A DNA stretch of 61,558 bases, from NCBI GenBank assembly GCA_025456085.1, contig JALOLF010000021.1, positions 1 to 61,558 on the forward strand. Direction: 5' to 3'. Every line of letters starts with the position of its first letter. Positions within the stretch are counted from its first letter, which is position 1. Positions 53,212 through 61,558 of this stretch are shown here, one piece after another. Origin of the DNA: Acidimicrobiales bacterium (GTDB lineage: Bacteria > Actinomycetota > Acidimicrobiia > Acidimicrobiales > Acidimicrobilacustridaceae). The position numbers were made by a program, and so were the translations under genes. Below the pieces are notes generated by a model. It saw nothing but the letters and a program-made list of their open reading frames with translations. It searched no databases and was not told the origin of the DNA.

Positions 53212-53505
53212 TCATGGCTCGACCTCGACCCAGGAGCGTCCCGCCTCGAGCACGTCGAGCTCGGGGAACGACCACAGGAAGCGCTCCACCTCGTCGATGA
53301 CCTGCTCTGCGTGGCCGCTGGTGGACGCCACGGCGGCGAAGCCCAGCTCGGCGCGCTGCCACTTGTCGTGGTGGCCCGTCTCGGCCGCCGCGACCCGATA
53401 CCGGTTGCGGGCGCCGTCGAGGACCGTCCGCACCACCGAGCGCTTGTCCTTCAGGGAGTGGGCGTCGCCCAGGTGGACCTCGATGCGGAGGGCGAGAACG
53501 TGCAC
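53212..53505 (-). CDS. DUF503-family protein
   Basis: 97 residues. Matches DUF503/YlxP: HVLALRIEVHLGDAHSLKDKRSVVR, RYRVAAAETGHHDKWQRAELGF, and VERFLWSFPELDVLEAG. A ferredoxin-like small protein that sits with infB/rbfA/truB in Gram-positives; role unclear, linked to ribosome assembly by context. GTG at 53505 chosen as the family start; an in-frame GTG 2 codons earlier is possible. Confidence 0.88.
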   Translation of the reverse strand: MHVLALRIEVHLGDAHSLKDKRSVVRTVLDGARNRYRVAAAETGHHDKWQRAELGFAAVASTSGHAEQVIDEVERFLWSFPELDVLEAGRSWVEVEP

Positions 53506-53575
53506 GGCCACCCGGGCAGCATGCCAGAGGGCGGCGTCCACCACACCCTCCGTCGTGATTCCTCGAGCTCGGAAT

Positions 53576-53596
53576 ACCCGATCGGACTTGTCGGGT
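53576..53596. promoter_or_regulatory. inverted repeat upstream of the DUF4395-thioredoxin operon
   Basis: ACCCGA and TCGGGT with a 9-bp spacer, ending 1 bp before the TAGACT -10 box. A further ATTCC/GGAAT pair lies just upstream (53558-53575). The spacing and CCCGA core are reminiscent of Rrf2/IscR-type sites, and the genes behind are thiol-related; assignment to a regulator family is speculative. Confidence 0.45.
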
Positions 53597-53597
53597 T

Positions 53598-53603
53598 TAG
53601 ACT
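53598..53603 (+). promoter_or_regulatory. -10 box of the DUF4395 gene
   Basis: TAGACT, 6 nt before the ATG at 53610; leaderless. Confidence 0.6.
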
Positions 53604-53609
53604 GTTGTG

Positions 53610-54050
53610 ATGGCTCCGACGACGCCCACCCCCATCGACCCGAGAGGTCCGCGCTTCAACCAGGCGGTGCTGACCACCGGGCTCCTGGTCGGCTTCCTGC
53701 TCGACGCACCGCTCGTCGTGCCGGTGTTCGCCGCCGTGCTGTTCCTGGGCGCGGCGTTCGGGCCCCGCTACGGGCCGTTCCTGCGCCTCTACGCCGAGGT
53801 GATCCGCCCCCGGCTGGACCCACCCGCCGAGCTGGAGGACCCTCGTCCGCCACGCTTCGCCGCCGTCGTCGGCGTGCTGTTCCTGTCCGCGGCGACGCTG
53901 GCCTTTCTGGCCGGGGCCGCCACGCTCGGCTGGGTGCTGGCACTGGTCGTCGCCGCCCTGGCCGCGCTGAGCGCCGTCACCGGCATCTGCGTGGGTTGCG
54001 AGATCTACCTCCTGGTGGCTCGTCGTCGAGGTGTGGAGCTGGCGGCGTGA
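53610..54050 (+). CDS. DUF4395 membrane protein
   Basis: 146 residues. DPRGPRFNQAVLTTGLL start, then four helices (LVVPVFAAVLFLGAAFG; AAVVGVLFLSAATLAFLAG; LGWVLALVVAALAALSAVTG) and the conserved GICVGCEIYLL with two Cys. Membrane partner of thioredoxin-like and sulfurtransferase proteins in mycobacteria (ThiX/SseC neighbourhood). GTGA overlap with the next gene. Confidence 0.88.
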   Translation: MAPTTPTPIDPRGPRFNQAVLTTGLLVGFLLDAPLVVPVFAAVLFLGAAFGPRYGPFLRLYAEVIRPRLDPPAELEDPRPPRFAAVVGVLFLSAATLAFLAGAATLGWVLALVVAALAALSAVTGICVGCEIYLLVARRRGVELAA

Positions 54051-54460
54051 GCGATCCCGCCGTCCGCCTCCTCGTCGTGGCCGTGCTCGTGGCCCTGGTG
54101 GCCGCGGCCTCGTGGGCCTACCGTCGGCGCAGCGCGGCCGATGCAGCGCGCGGGGCGGCGGAAGGCGAGTGGCCCGACCTGCCCGCCGAACTGGCCGGCG
54201 GGCCGCCCGGCACGTGGGTCGTGTTCAGCACCCCGATGTGCGTCACCTGCACGACCGTGCAGGCCGATCTCGAGCGGGCCTTCCCCGGCCACCGGGTGGT
54301 GAAGGTCGACGCCACCCAACGGCCCGATCTGGCCGACCGCTACGCCGTCCGGCGTGCCCCGACGGTCATCAGGGCGACGCCCTCGGGGCAGGTCAGGAAC
54401 CGGCTCGTGGGCCTCGAGGGAGTACGCGCCCACCTGGCCGGGGCCGGCGCAACGGCCTGA
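54047..54460 (+). CDS. membrane-anchored thioredoxin-like protein
   Basis: 137 residues. One N-terminal helix (RLLVVAVLVALVAAASWAY), then a thioredoxin fold with CVTC redox motif in STPMCVTCTTV, KVDATQRPDLADRYAVRRAPTVI (the cis-Pro site) and GQVRNRLVG. Redox active; probably reduces the DUF4395 Cys pair or a sulfur carrier. GTG start coupled to the DUF4395 stop. Confidence 0.9.
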   Translation: MSDPAVRLLVVAVLVALVAAASWAYRRRSAADAARGAAEGEWPDLPAELAGGPPGTWVVFSTPMCVTCTTVQADLERAFPGHRVVKVDATQRPDLADRYAVRRAPTVIRATPSGQVRNRLVGLEGVRAHLAGAGATA

Positions 54461-54467
54461 GCCGCCG

Positions 54468-54490
54468 CGTCCCGCACCCCGACCGGAGCG
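54468..54490. terminator. weak hairpin between convergent thioredoxin and infB genes
   Basis: CCCGC and GCGGG around a ~12-nt loop in the 33-bp gap. Short; low confidence. Confidence 0.25.
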
Positions 54491-54493
54491 GGA

Positions 54494-57361
54494 TCACGAA
54501 CGCGGGATCTCGCGGTCCTCGTAGGTCTCGATGATGTCGCCGGGCTTGAGATCCTGGAAGTCCGACAGGCCGATGCCGCACTCGAAGCCCGTGGCCACCT
54601 CGCGGACGTCGTCCTTGAAGCGCCGCAGCGAGGCGATCGCACCCTTCCAGATCACCGTGCCGTCCCGCAGGAAGCGGACCTTCGAGCCGCGGCTGATGGT
54701 GCCGTTGAGCACGTAGCACCCGGCGATGGCTCCCACACGGGGGACCCGGAAGATCTCCCGCACCTCGGCTTCACCGGTGACCACCTCTTCGAACTCGGGT
54801 GCCAGCATGCCGAGCATGGCGTTCTCGATGTCCTCGAGGATCTGGTAGATGATCTCGTAGGTCCGGATCTCGACGTGCTCCGACTCGGCCAGCTCCCGGG
54901 CGGTGCGGTCCGGCCGCACGTTGAACCCGATGATCGTGGCGTTCGAGGCCGACGCCAGCTGCACGTCGCTCTTGGTGACGCCACCCACGCCGCGGTGGAC
55001 GAAGGAGAGCTTCACGTCGTCGCGCTCGAGCTTGCGCAGGCTCTCGGTGAGCGCCTCCAGGGAGCCGGTCACGTCGGCCTTCAGGACGAGGTTGAGCGTG
55101 GCGGTCTCACCGGCCTGGATCTGGTCGAAGATGTCCTCGAGCTTCGCCCCACCCGACATGGCGTGGGCCTCGCGACCGAGGGTCGCCAGTCGCTTCCAGT
55201 GCTCACGGGTCTGGGCCACCTTGGCCGCCGTCTTCTCGTCCGGGGCGACGACGAAGCGATCGCCGGCGTCCGCGGGCTCGGACAGGCCGAGCACCTGCAC
55301 GGGCGTCGACGGGCCGGCCTCCTTGACCTGCTCGCCCCGGTCCGTGATGAGGGCACGCACACGGCCCCAGGCCGCCCCGGCCACCAGCGGGTCGCCGACC
55401 CGCAGGGTGCCCCGCTGCACGAGGATGGTGGCGACGGGACCCCGGCCGATGTCGAGGTTCGACTCGAGCACGATGCCCTGGGCCCTCCCGTCTGGGTTGG
55501 CGCGCAGATCCTCGAGCTCGGCCACCACGAGCAGGTTCTCGAGCAGCTCGTCGATGCCGAGCTCCTGCAACGCCGAGACCGGCACCATCACCGTGTCGCC
55601 GCCCCAGTCCTCGGGCACGAGGCCGTGCTCGGAGAGCTGCTGCTTGACCCGGTCGGGGTTGGCGTCCTCGCGGTCGATCTTGTTGACCGCCACCACGATG
55701 GGCACCTCGGCCGCCTTGGCGTGGTTGAGCGCCTCGATGGTCTGGGGCATCACGCCGTCGTCGGCGGCCACGACCAGCACGACGATGTCGGTGGCCTCGG
55801 CGCCGCGGGCCCGCATGGCGGTGAACGCCTCGTGGCCCGGGGTGTCGATGAAGGTGATCCGCCGACCGTCCTTGACGGTCTGGTAGGCGCCGATGTGCTG
55901 GGTGATGCCGCCCGCCTCCCCGGCCACGACGTTGGCGTGGCGGATGCGGTCGAGCAGCTTGGTCTTGCCGTGGTCGACGTGACCCATGACGGTGATGACC
56001 GGCGGACGGGCCGGCCACGACTCGTAGGTCGCCTCGTCGACGTCCTCCTCGATGTGCAGCAGGCGCTGGAGCTCGACCTCCTGCTCCTCGCCGGGGTTCA
56101 CGAGGCGGATCTCGGCGCCGATCTCGGCGGCGAAGAGCTCGATCATGTCGTCGCTCAGCGACTGGGTCGCCGTGACCATCTCGCCCTGCTGCATGAGGAA
56201 GCGCACCACGTCGGCCGCCGTGCGGTTCAGCTTGGGACCGAGGTCCTGTGGCGTGGTGGCCCGTTCGACCACGATCACGCCCTCCGGGACGGGAGCGTCC
56301 TTGGCGGTGTAGGTCGGGATGTCGAGCGGCTGCAGCTCGTCACGGACGCGTCGACGACGACCGCCGCGACGGGGCTGACGACGCTGACCGCCGGGACCAC
56401 CCGGGCGACCGCCACCGGGACGGCCGCCGGGGCCGCCACCGGGACCGCCGGGACCGCCACCCGGGCCTCCGCCGGGACCGCCACCGAAACCGGGACGTCC
56501 GGGCGGGCCACCCGAGGGACGCGGACCCGTGCCGACGCCCGGCCCGCGGCGCGGACCTGCCGGGCCCGAGGGCCCCCCGGGACGTGCCCCGCCGGGGCCA
56601 CCGGGACCACCGGCGCGACGCATGCCGGGCGGTGGCGGGATGGGCTTGCCGGACTGCGAGAGCGGAGGGCGCGGCGGCGGCGGGATGGGCTTGCCGGTGC
56701 GAGACGTGGGCGGCGCTGGGCGCGGTCCGGCCGGTGGCGCGCCAGCCGGGCCGGCACTGGCCGCGGCGGGCGGCGGCGTGGCCGCGGGGCGGGGAGGTGC
56801 CGGTGGCGCCGGCGGCGCGGGACGCGAGGCCGCAGCGGGCGCGGTCGCCTCCTCACGTCGTGGCGGCCGGGGCGGGTGCTCGATGCCGCTGGAGGTGAAG
56901 ACCCGCTTGGGTGCCGCCGGCGGGGCGGGCTCGGCGGGCTCGGCCGCCACCGGCGCTGCCGGCGTGGCGACCGGAGGCGGAGGCGGCGTCGCCGCTGCGG
57001 GCGCGGCGCGCTGCGCCTCGACGGGCGGGGCCGCCTCGACGACGGGGGCCTCGGGCGGCGCCTCGGCGACGACCGGCGCGGGCTCCGCGGCAACGGTCTC
57101 GGCGGGCTGGTTCTCGGGAGCGTCCTTGGCTGCCGCCTTCTTGGCGGCCTTCTTGGGCTCCTTCTTGGGCTCCTCCGGCTGCTCGTCGCGCACCAGGCCC
57201 TCGCGCTCGGCCTTGCGGCGCACGCGATCGGCTTGGGGTTCGACGATGCTCGAGGAGTGGCTCTTTACGCCGATGCCGAGCGCCTCACAGAGGTCGAGCG
57301 TCTCTTTGTTGGTCAGCCCGAGCTCGCGAGCAAGCTCGTACACGCGGATGTTTCCAGCCAA
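54494..57361 (-). CDS. infB: translation initiation factor IF-2
   Basis: 955 residues. IF2-N domain at the start ([20 protein letters not shown]), a ~330-residue low-complexity linker rich in Ala/Pro then Gly/Pro/Arg, a second IF2-N ([20 protein letters not shown]), G-domain GHVDHGKT (~458), [12 protein letters not shown], then domains II-IV ending in [18 protein letters not shown]. Delivers fMet-tRNA. TTG start ([10 protein letters not shown]) fits the family; AGAAGG is upstream. YlxR, usual between nusA and infB, is absent. Confidence 0.96.
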   Translation of the reverse strand: MAGNIRVYELARELGLTNKETLDLCEALGIGVKSHSSSIVEPQADRVRRKAEREGLVRDEQPEEPKKEPKKAAKKAAAKDAPENQPAETVAAEPAPVVAEAPPEAPVVEAAPPVEAQRAAPAAATPPPPPVATPAAPVAAEPAEPAPPAAPKRVFTSSGIEHPPRPPRREEATAPAAASRPAPPAPPAPPRPAATPPPAAASAGPAGAPPAGPRPAPPTSRTGKPIPPPPRPPLSQSGKPIPPPPGMRRAGGPGGPGGARPGGPSGPAGPRRGPGVGTGPRPSGGPPGRPGFGGGPGGGPGGGPGGPGGGPGGRPGGGRPGGPGGQRRQPRRGGRRRRVRDELQPLDIPTYTAKDAPVPEGVIVVERATTPQDLGPKLNRTAADVVRFLMQQGEMVTATQSLSDDMIELFAAEIGAEIRLVNPGEEQEVELQRLLHIEEDVDEATYESWPARPPVITVMGHVDHGKTKLLDRIRHANVVAGEAGGITQHIGAYQTVKDGRRITFIDTPGHEAFTAMRARGAEATDIVVLVVAADDGVMPQTIEALNHAKAAEVPIVVAVNKIDREDANPDRVKQQLSEHGLVPEDWGGDTVMVPVSALQELGIDELLENLLVVAELEDLRANPDGRAQGIVLESNLDIGRGPVATILVQRGTLRVGDPLVAGAAWGRVRALITDRGEQVKEAGPSTPVQVLGLSEPADAGDRFVVAPDEKTAAKVAQTREHWKRLATLGREAHAMSGGAKLEDIFDQIQAGETATLNLVLKADVTGSLEALTESLRKLERDDVKLSFVHRGVGGVTKSDVQLASASNATIIGFNVRPDRTARELAESEHVEIRTYEIIYQILEDIENAMLGMLAPEFEEVVTGEAEVREIFRVPRVGAIAGCYVLNGTISRGSKVRFLRDGTVIWKGAIASLRRFKDDVREVATGFECGIGLSDFQDLKPGDIIETYEDREIPRS

Positions 57362-57410
57362 CGGCCTTCTCAGCCCTTCTTCGTCGTGGTTCGGGACCCA
57401 CCATCCTCGC

Positions 57411-57428
57411 GCAGCACGGGGGTGCTGC
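57411..57428 (-). other. hairpin in the nusA-infB gap
   Basis: GCAGCAC and GTGCTGC around a 4-nt loop, 16 bp after nusA and 50 bp before infB. Perhaps an mRNA processing or attenuation element. The 82-bp gap holds no gene. Confidence 0.35.
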
Positions 57429-57443
57429 ACGAAGCGGACTGGA

Positions 57444-58691
57444 TCAGTCGGGGTTTCCGGGGTTCTCCGGGGACGTCTCAACGGTATCGGCAGCGGCTCC
57501 TGCTTCCGACGCCGGTGCCGTGTCGGCCTCGGCGGGGACGGCGTCGGCGGGGGCAGCGTCGGTGGCGTCGCCCCCGGCCGCCTCCTCCCCGGCGTGCGCC
57601 CACTGCTCGGCCGACATGGCCTCACCGCCCTCTGCGGGGACCCACACCTGCTCGCCGGTCTCGGGATCGACCACCCACTCGCCCTCGGCCCAGTCCTGGT
57701 TCGCGTAGGCCTCCTCGGCCGCGAGCTCGGTCTCGCTCTTGATGTTCACCTGCCAGCCGGTGAGCCGGGCCGAGAGTCGGGCGTTCTGGCCCTCCTTGCC
57801 GATGGCCAGGGAGAGCTGGTAGTCGGGGACGATCACGTCGGCCACACCCGTCATCTCGTCGATGCGGACCTCCTTGACCTTGGCCGGCGACAGCGCCTTG
57901 GCCACGAAGTCGGCGGAGTCGTCGGAGAAGGGCACGATGTCGATCTTCTCGCCCCGCAGCTCGTTGACGACCATGCGGACCCGAGCGCCTCGGGCGCCGA
58001 CACAGGCACCGACGGGATCGACGTTGGAGTCGTTGGACCACACCGCGATCTTGGTGCGATGGCCGGGCTCGCGGGCGCAGGCCCGGATCTCGACGACGCC
58101 GTCGGCGATCTCGGGCACCTCGAGCTCGAAGAGCCGCTTGATGAGACCGGGATGGGTGCGACTGACCACGATCTGGGGCCCCTTCGAGGTCTTGCGCACC
58201 TCGACGATGTAGGCCTTCACCCTGCTGTTGGGCTCGGGACGCTCGTAGGGGACCTGCTCGGACTGCGGCAGCAGCGCCTCGACCTTGCCGAGGTCGAGCA
58301 GGGTGTAGCGGGCGTCGCTCTGCTGGATGATCCCGGTGACGATGTCGCCCTCGCGGCCGGCGTACTCCTCGTACTTCATCTCCCGCTCGGCCTCGCGGAT
58401 GCGCTGGCTCATGACCTGGCGGGCGGTCTGGGCGGCGATGCGTCCGAAGTCGGCCGGGGTGACGTCGATCTCCTCGCCGACGGGCTCGCCCTCGTCGTCG
58501 AGCTCCTGGGCCATGACCCGGATCTCGCCCGTGTCGGGGTCGATCGTGACCCACGCGAAGTCCTTGGCGCCGGGCATGCGCTTGTACGCGGAGTCGAGGG
58601 CATCGGCGAGGGCCTGGAAGAGCGTGTCCACCGATACGCCCTTGTCAGCGGCGAGTGCCGCCAGCGCGTCCATCAGCTCGGGATTGCTCAT
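57444..58691 (-). CDS. nusA: transcription termination/antitermination factor NusA
   Basis: 415 residues. N-terminal domain ([16 protein letters not shown]), S1 ([21 protein letters not shown]), two KH domains ([37 protein letters not shown]) and a long acidic Ala/Glu-rich tail (last ~90 residues). Start ATG overlaps the rimP stop (ATGA), with GGAGG upstream. Confidence 0.97.
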   Translation of the reverse strand: MSNPELMDALAALAADKGVSVDTLFQALADALDSAYKRMPGAKDFAWVTIDPDTGEIRVMAQELDDEGEPVGEEIDVTPADFGRIAAQTARQVMSQRIREAEREMKYEEYAGREGDIVTGIIQQSDARYTLLDLGKVEALLPQSEQVPYERPEPNSRVKAYIVEVRKTSKGPQIVVSRTHPGLIKRLFELEVPEIADGVVEIRACAREPGHRTKIAVWSNDSNVDPVGACVGARGARVRMVVNELRGEKIDIVPFSDDSADFVAKALSPAKVKEVRIDEMTGVADVIVPDYQLSLAIGKEGQNARLSARLTGWQVNIKSETELAAEEAYANQDWAEGEWVVDPETGEQVWVPAEGGEAMSAEQWAHAGEEAAGGDATDAAPADAVPAEADTAPASEAGAAADTVETSPENPGNPD

Positions 58692-59173
58692 CGTGCCTCC
58701 TTGGCGCCTGGCTTTGGTGCGGGGCCCCACGCGAACACGGTGCGGGCCCGTTGGATCTCGTCGTAACGCAGTGCGACCTCGGAGCCGCCGTCGTTCGGGG
58801 CGATGCGGACGCCGTCGTCGTCGACGTCGAGGACCACCCCCGCGATGCGACGGACGCCGTCCTCACCCGGCGTGGTCTTGACCACCACGTCACGGCCCCG
58901 CGCCCAGGCGAAGTGGGCCGGGGTCCGCAGGGGACGTTCGAGACCGGGGCTCGAGACCTCGAGCGTGTAGCGACCGGGGATGGGGTCGGCCGCGTCGAGC
59001 GCCCGGGAGACCGACCGGGTGGCGATCGAGAGGTCGTCGAGGTCCACACCGCCGGGCTTCTCGACCGTGAGGCGCAGGGTGCCGCCCCGGAGCTCGAGGT
59101 CGAACAGCTCCAGGCCGAGGCCGTCCAGGATCGGCTCGACCACCGCGCGGACGGTGGACGTGACGTCCGGCAT
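58688..59173 (-). CDS. rimP: ribosome maturation factor RimP
   Basis: 161 residues. VEPILDGLGLELFDLELRG, GGVDLDDLSIATRSVSRALD, LEVSSPGLERPLRTPAHF are RimP blocks. Needed for 30S maturation. Perfect Shine-Dalgarno GAGGAGGT 7 nt before the ATG. First gene of the rimP-nusA-infB operon. Confidence 0.96.
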   Translation of the reverse strand: MPDVTSTVRAVVEPILDGLGLELFDLELRGGTLRLTVEKPGGVDLDDLSIATRSVSRALDAADPIPGRYTLEVSSPGLERPLRTPAHFAWARGRDVVVKTTPGEDGVRRIAGVVLDVDDDGVRIAPNDGGSEVALRYDEIQRARTVFAWGPAPKPGAKEAR

Positions 59174-59222
59174 GCTGCACCTCCTCTCTGGAACGGCCCC
59201 GTGGGGCGCCCGACGAAACAGA

Positions 59223-59245
59223 AGGCGTGCGCCGAGCGCACGCCT
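59223..59245 (-). terminator. leader hairpin of rimP-nusA-infB, attenuator candidate
   Basis: AGGCGTGCGC and GCGCACGCCT, perfect 10-bp arms around a 3-nt loop, followed on the transcript by TCTGTTTCGTC. It lies in the ~95-nt leader between the TATACT box and rimP, the kind of terminator that NusA itself could act on. Confidence 0.6.
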
Positions 59246-59271
59246 CCGCAAACGAAGAACGAGTTGCGCGG

Positions 59272-59277
59272 AGTATA
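59272..59277 (-). promoter_or_regulatory. -10 box of the rimP-nusA-infB operon
   Basis: TATACT on the reverse strand, the closest match to consensus in the window, ~99 nt before rimP. The -35 is not obvious. Confidence 0.65.
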
Positions 59278-59357
59278 GCGGGACGGCCCCGGAACAGCCC
59301 GTCGGCCGTCGGCCGGCGAGCGCCGCGGGGCGGGCGAGGGCGGCCGGGGCCGCCCGC

Positions 59358-60770
59358 TCAGTAGGCGCGGGCCACGACGGCGACCAGGTCGGCGGCGTCG
59401 TCGGTGACCGGCACACCGCCGTCGGGTCCCACCAGGCAGCGCACCGAGATGCCCTGCTGGGCGAGGGCCGCCTCACCCTCCGGGCCGAGCACCGACCACG
59501 GCAGCGCCGCCCAGCCCGAGCGCGCCGCCTCCACCACCTCCTCGACGGTGGCGACCTGCGCGGTCGCGTCCTCACGCCGGCGCAGCGCCCGGTCGAGCAG
59601 CTCGCCCTGCTGGCCGACCAGCGCCATCTGCACCGCCTCCACCACGGCCCCCAGCGGCGTGGACTCCTTGGTACCCGAGATGCGCCGCACGAGGGTCACG
59701 GCGTCGTCGGCCAGATCGCGAGGACCCAGCTCCAATCGAACGGGCACACCCTTCAGCTCCCAGTCGGTGGCCCGCCGACCGAGCGAGGTGTCGGTGCGCG
59801 CGTCCAGCTCGACGCGCACCCCGGCGGCACGCAGGTCCTCGGCCAGCCTGCGACAGCGCTCGACCACACCGCCCTCGTCACGCACCGCCAGCACCACGAC
59901 CTGCACCGGGGCCAGCATCGGGGGGACCTGCAGCCCGGCGTCGTCGCCGTGGCACATGATGAGGCCGCCGACCATGCGCGTCGAGACCCCCCACGACGTC
60001 GTCCACGCCAGCTGCCGTACCCCGGACTCGTCGAGGAACTCGATGCCGAAGGCGCGGGCGAAGTTCTGCCCCAGTTCGTGGCTGGTGCCCATCTGCAGCG
60101 CCTTGCCGTCGCCGGTCATGGCCTCGCAGGTCATGGTGTTGGTGGCCCCCGCGAAGCGCTCCCGTGCCGTCTTGCGTCCCACGACGACGGGGATGGCCAG
60201 CACGTTGCGCATGAAGTCCTCGTAGACCTCGTGCAGGATGCGCACGGCGTAGGCGCGGGCGTCCTGCTCGGACGCATGGGCCGTGTGCCCCTCCTGCCAC
60301 AGGAACTCGCTGGTGCGCAGGAACACGCGGGGCCGCAGCTCCCAGCGCACGACGTTGGCCCACTGGTTCAACAGCAGGGGCAGGTCCCGGTAGCTCTGGG
60401 TCCACTTGGCCATGAACTCGCCGATGACCGTCTCGCTGGTGGGGCGCACCACCACCGGCTCCTCGAGATCCTTGCCGCCGGCATGGGTGACCACGGCCAG
60501 CTCGGGGCTGAAGCCCTCCACGTGCTCGGCCTCCCGCTGCAGGTAGCTCTCGGGGATGAACAGCGGGAAGTAGGCGTTCTGGGCGCCAGCGGTCTTGATG
60601 CGGGCGTCGACCTCGGCCTGCATGCGCTCCCAGATGGCATAGCCGTAGGGGCGGATCACCATCGTGCCCCGGACCGGGCCGTTGTCGGCCAGCTCCGCCT
60701 TGTTGAGCACGTCCTGGTACCAGCGGGGGAAGTCCTCCGCCCGGGGGGTGAGCACGGGAGCCTTGGCCAT
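59358..60770 (-). CDS. proS: prolyl-tRNA synthetase, archaeal/eukaryotic-type
   Basis: 470 residues, the shorter class without the bacterial editing insertion. Motif 1 region FPRWYQDVLNKAELADNGPVRG, motif 2 LRPRVFLRTSEFLWQEGHTAH, motif 3 GLIMCHGDDAGLQVPP; C-terminal anticodon domain and YVARAY-like tail (VVARAY). Sits directly before ispG. ATG 8 nt after TAGCAT. Confidence 0.95.
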   Translation of the reverse strand: MAKAPVLTPRAEDFPRWYQDVLNKAELADNGPVRGTMVIRPYGYAIWERMQAEVDARIKTAGAQNAYFPLFIPESYLQREAEHVEGFSPELAVVTHAGGKDLEEPVVVRPTSETVIGEFMAKWTQSYRDLPLLLNQWANVVRWELRPRVFLRTSEFLWQEGHTAHASEQDARAYAVRILHEVYEDFMRNVLAIPVVVGRKTARERFAGATNTMTCEAMTGDGKALQMGTSHELGQNFARAFGIEFLDESGVRQLAWTTSWGVSTRMVGGLIMCHGDDAGLQVPPMLAPVQVVVLAVRDEGGVVERCRRLAEDLRAAGVRVELDARTDTSLGRRATDWELKGVPVRLELGPRDLADDAVTLVRRISGTKESTPLGAVVEAVQMALVGQQGELLDRALRRREDATAQVATVEEVVEAARSGWAALPWSVLGPEGEAALAQQGISVRCLVGPDGGVPVTDDAADLVAVVARAY

Positions 60771-60778
60771 GGCCGGCG

Positions 60779-60784
60779 ATGCTA
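60779..60784 (-). promoter_or_regulatory. -10 box of proS, overlapping the ispG stop
   Basis: TAGCAT; its TAG is the ispG stop codon. 8 nt before the proS ATG. Gives proS its own leaderless promoter after ispG. Confidence 0.55.
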
Positions 60785-61558
60785 GACGGCCGCTCCCGAG
60801 TCACCCGACGCAGTACCGCGATCCGCTCCGGCGGCGTCGGCGGTGCCGGGTTCGGGCCCGTCGCCGCCCCGCAGCCCCCGGATGTGCTCGATGCGCTCCT
60901 CGCTGTGGTTCACGTCCGCGCCCTTGGCGTCGAGCAACGCAGCCCGGTCGGCCTCGGCCGCCGCCGCGGCGTCGGCATCGGCGTGCTCGAGCGCCGCCTC
61001 CACGCCGTCGGCGGCGATGAGCTTCGCCCACTCCACGAGCGCACCCACCATCTGGTGCTCGGGGACGACCTTCACCACCTTGCCCTTCACGAACAGGTGA
61101 CCCCGTCGGCGACCGGCGGCGATGCCCAGGTCGGCCTCCCGCGCCTCGCCCGGGCCGTTCACCACGCAACCCATGACCGCCACCTGGATGGGGATCTGCA
61201 GCGACTCCAGGGCCTCCTGGGCCCGGCGCGACACCTCGATGACGTCCACCTCCGCCCGACCGCACGACGGGCAGGCGATGAGGTCGAGACCCTTGCGCTC
61301 CCGCAGGCCGAGGGCCTCGAGGAGTTGACGGCCGGCTCGGGCCTCCTCGACGGGGTCGGCGGTGAGCGAGTAGCGGATGGTGTCGCCGATGCCCTCGGCC
61401 AGCAGGGTGGCGATGCCGGCCGTGGCCTTCACGAGGCCGGCCGGCGGCGGTCCGGCCTCGGTCACACCCAGGTGCAGGGGGACGGAGCGACCCTCGTCGT
61501 CGACGAAGAAGGGGTCCTCGGCGAGCATGCGGTACGCCTCGATCATGAGGCGCACGCT
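60782..61558 (-). CDS. ispG: 4-hydroxy-3-methylbut-2-en-1-yl diphosphate synthase, 5' partial
   Basis: MEP-pathway isoprenoid synthesis. About 258 C-terminal residues; the frame is open at the window end. [23 protein letters not shown], and Fe-S Cys in [11 protein letters not shown] and [17 protein letters not shown]. The ~50 residues after [18 protein letters not shown] form an Ala/Asp/Glu-rich tail longer than in most relatives. Confidence 0.95.
   Translation of the reverse strand, partial: SVRLMIEAYRMLAEDPFFVDDEGRSVPLHLGVTEAGPPPAGLVKATAGIATLLAEGIGDTIRYSLTADPVEEARAGRQLLEALGLRERKGLDLIACPSCGRAEVDVIEVSRRAQEALESLQIPIQVAVMGCVVNGPGEAREADLGIAAGRRRGHLFVKGKVVKVVPEHQMVGALVEWAKLIAADGVEAALEHADADAAAAAEADRAALLDAKGADVNHSEERIEHIRGLRGGDGPEPGTADAAGADRGTASGDSGAAV

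Noticed and set aside
56380-56720. Tandem repeat or CRISPR-like region in the G/C-rich stretch
   Set aside because: It encodes the Gly/Pro/Arg linker of IF-2 in frame; no regular repeat-spacer unit.

Overview
The window is about 72% G+C and carries the core-gene repertoire of an actinobacterium: a trans-membrane Ser/Thr kinase, a BioB-BsaP pair, a DUF1876 protein, an FtsK, RNase J beside dapA, rimP-nusA-infB, and an archaeal-type ProS next to ispG. Class Acidimicrobiia (Iamia/Ilumatobacter-like) is my best guess, from gene order and protein style; it is inference and no search was run. I saw no tRNA, rRNA, CRISPR array, transposase, integrase or phage gene. No stretch longer than 300 bases lacks a gene; the longest gaps (28357-28595, 39237-39458, 41937-42129) are described.

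Layout. 1-7.9 kb: an ABC importer of the NitT/TauT type (+) faces a urea- or guanidine-type carboxylase plus allophanate hydrolase (-). This is the only damaged part of the window: a UAAP/UCA remnant fused to a truncated carboxylase, two compensating frameshifts, an in-frame TGA in allophanate hydrolase and a probable G-run frameshift in the permease. A divergent TetR gene and an operator-like repeat lie beside it. 8.7-15 kb: DUF1876, a lipoprotein, a YdeI-like protein, a Baeyer-Villiger-type monooxygenase, a DoxX-like membrane protein coupled to an unknown protein, and a patatin. 15-19 kb: thpR, cinA, pgsA, rimO. 19-22.3 kb: a sterol-desaturase-like hydroxylase, an ECF sigma factor, a zinc-finger anti-sigma/permease fusion and an ABC ATPase, all tightly coupled. 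22.5-31.5 kb: NUDIX and DNA-alkylation repair on a shared 22-bp divergent promoter, SMP-30, a cation/Ca exchanger, ftsK, bsaP-bioB and a Ser/Thr kinase. 31.5-44.4 kb: an FtsX-like permease, RNase J, dapA with a winged-helix partner, a diiron protein with two TetR paralogues, SURF1, a type III PKS-like enzyme, a VTT/DedA-like protein, an SDR and dapB. 44.5-61.6 kb: M16 protease-pnp-rpsO, an alpha/beta hydrolase, ribF, an SDR, truB-rbfA-DUF503, DUF4395-thioredoxin, infB-nusA-rimP, proS and the start of ispG, i.e. mostly translation and RNA metabolism.

Expression signals. The most consistent regulatory feature is leaderless initiation: at least 18 transcription-unit starts have a TA(C/G)NNT hexamer 6-8 nt before an ATG/GTG and usually no Shine-Dalgarno. 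Genes inside operons are joined by ATGA, GTGA or TTGA overlaps or have a clear Shine-Dalgarno. Some -10 boxes share bases with the stop codon of the preceding gene or with the -10 of the divergent gene.
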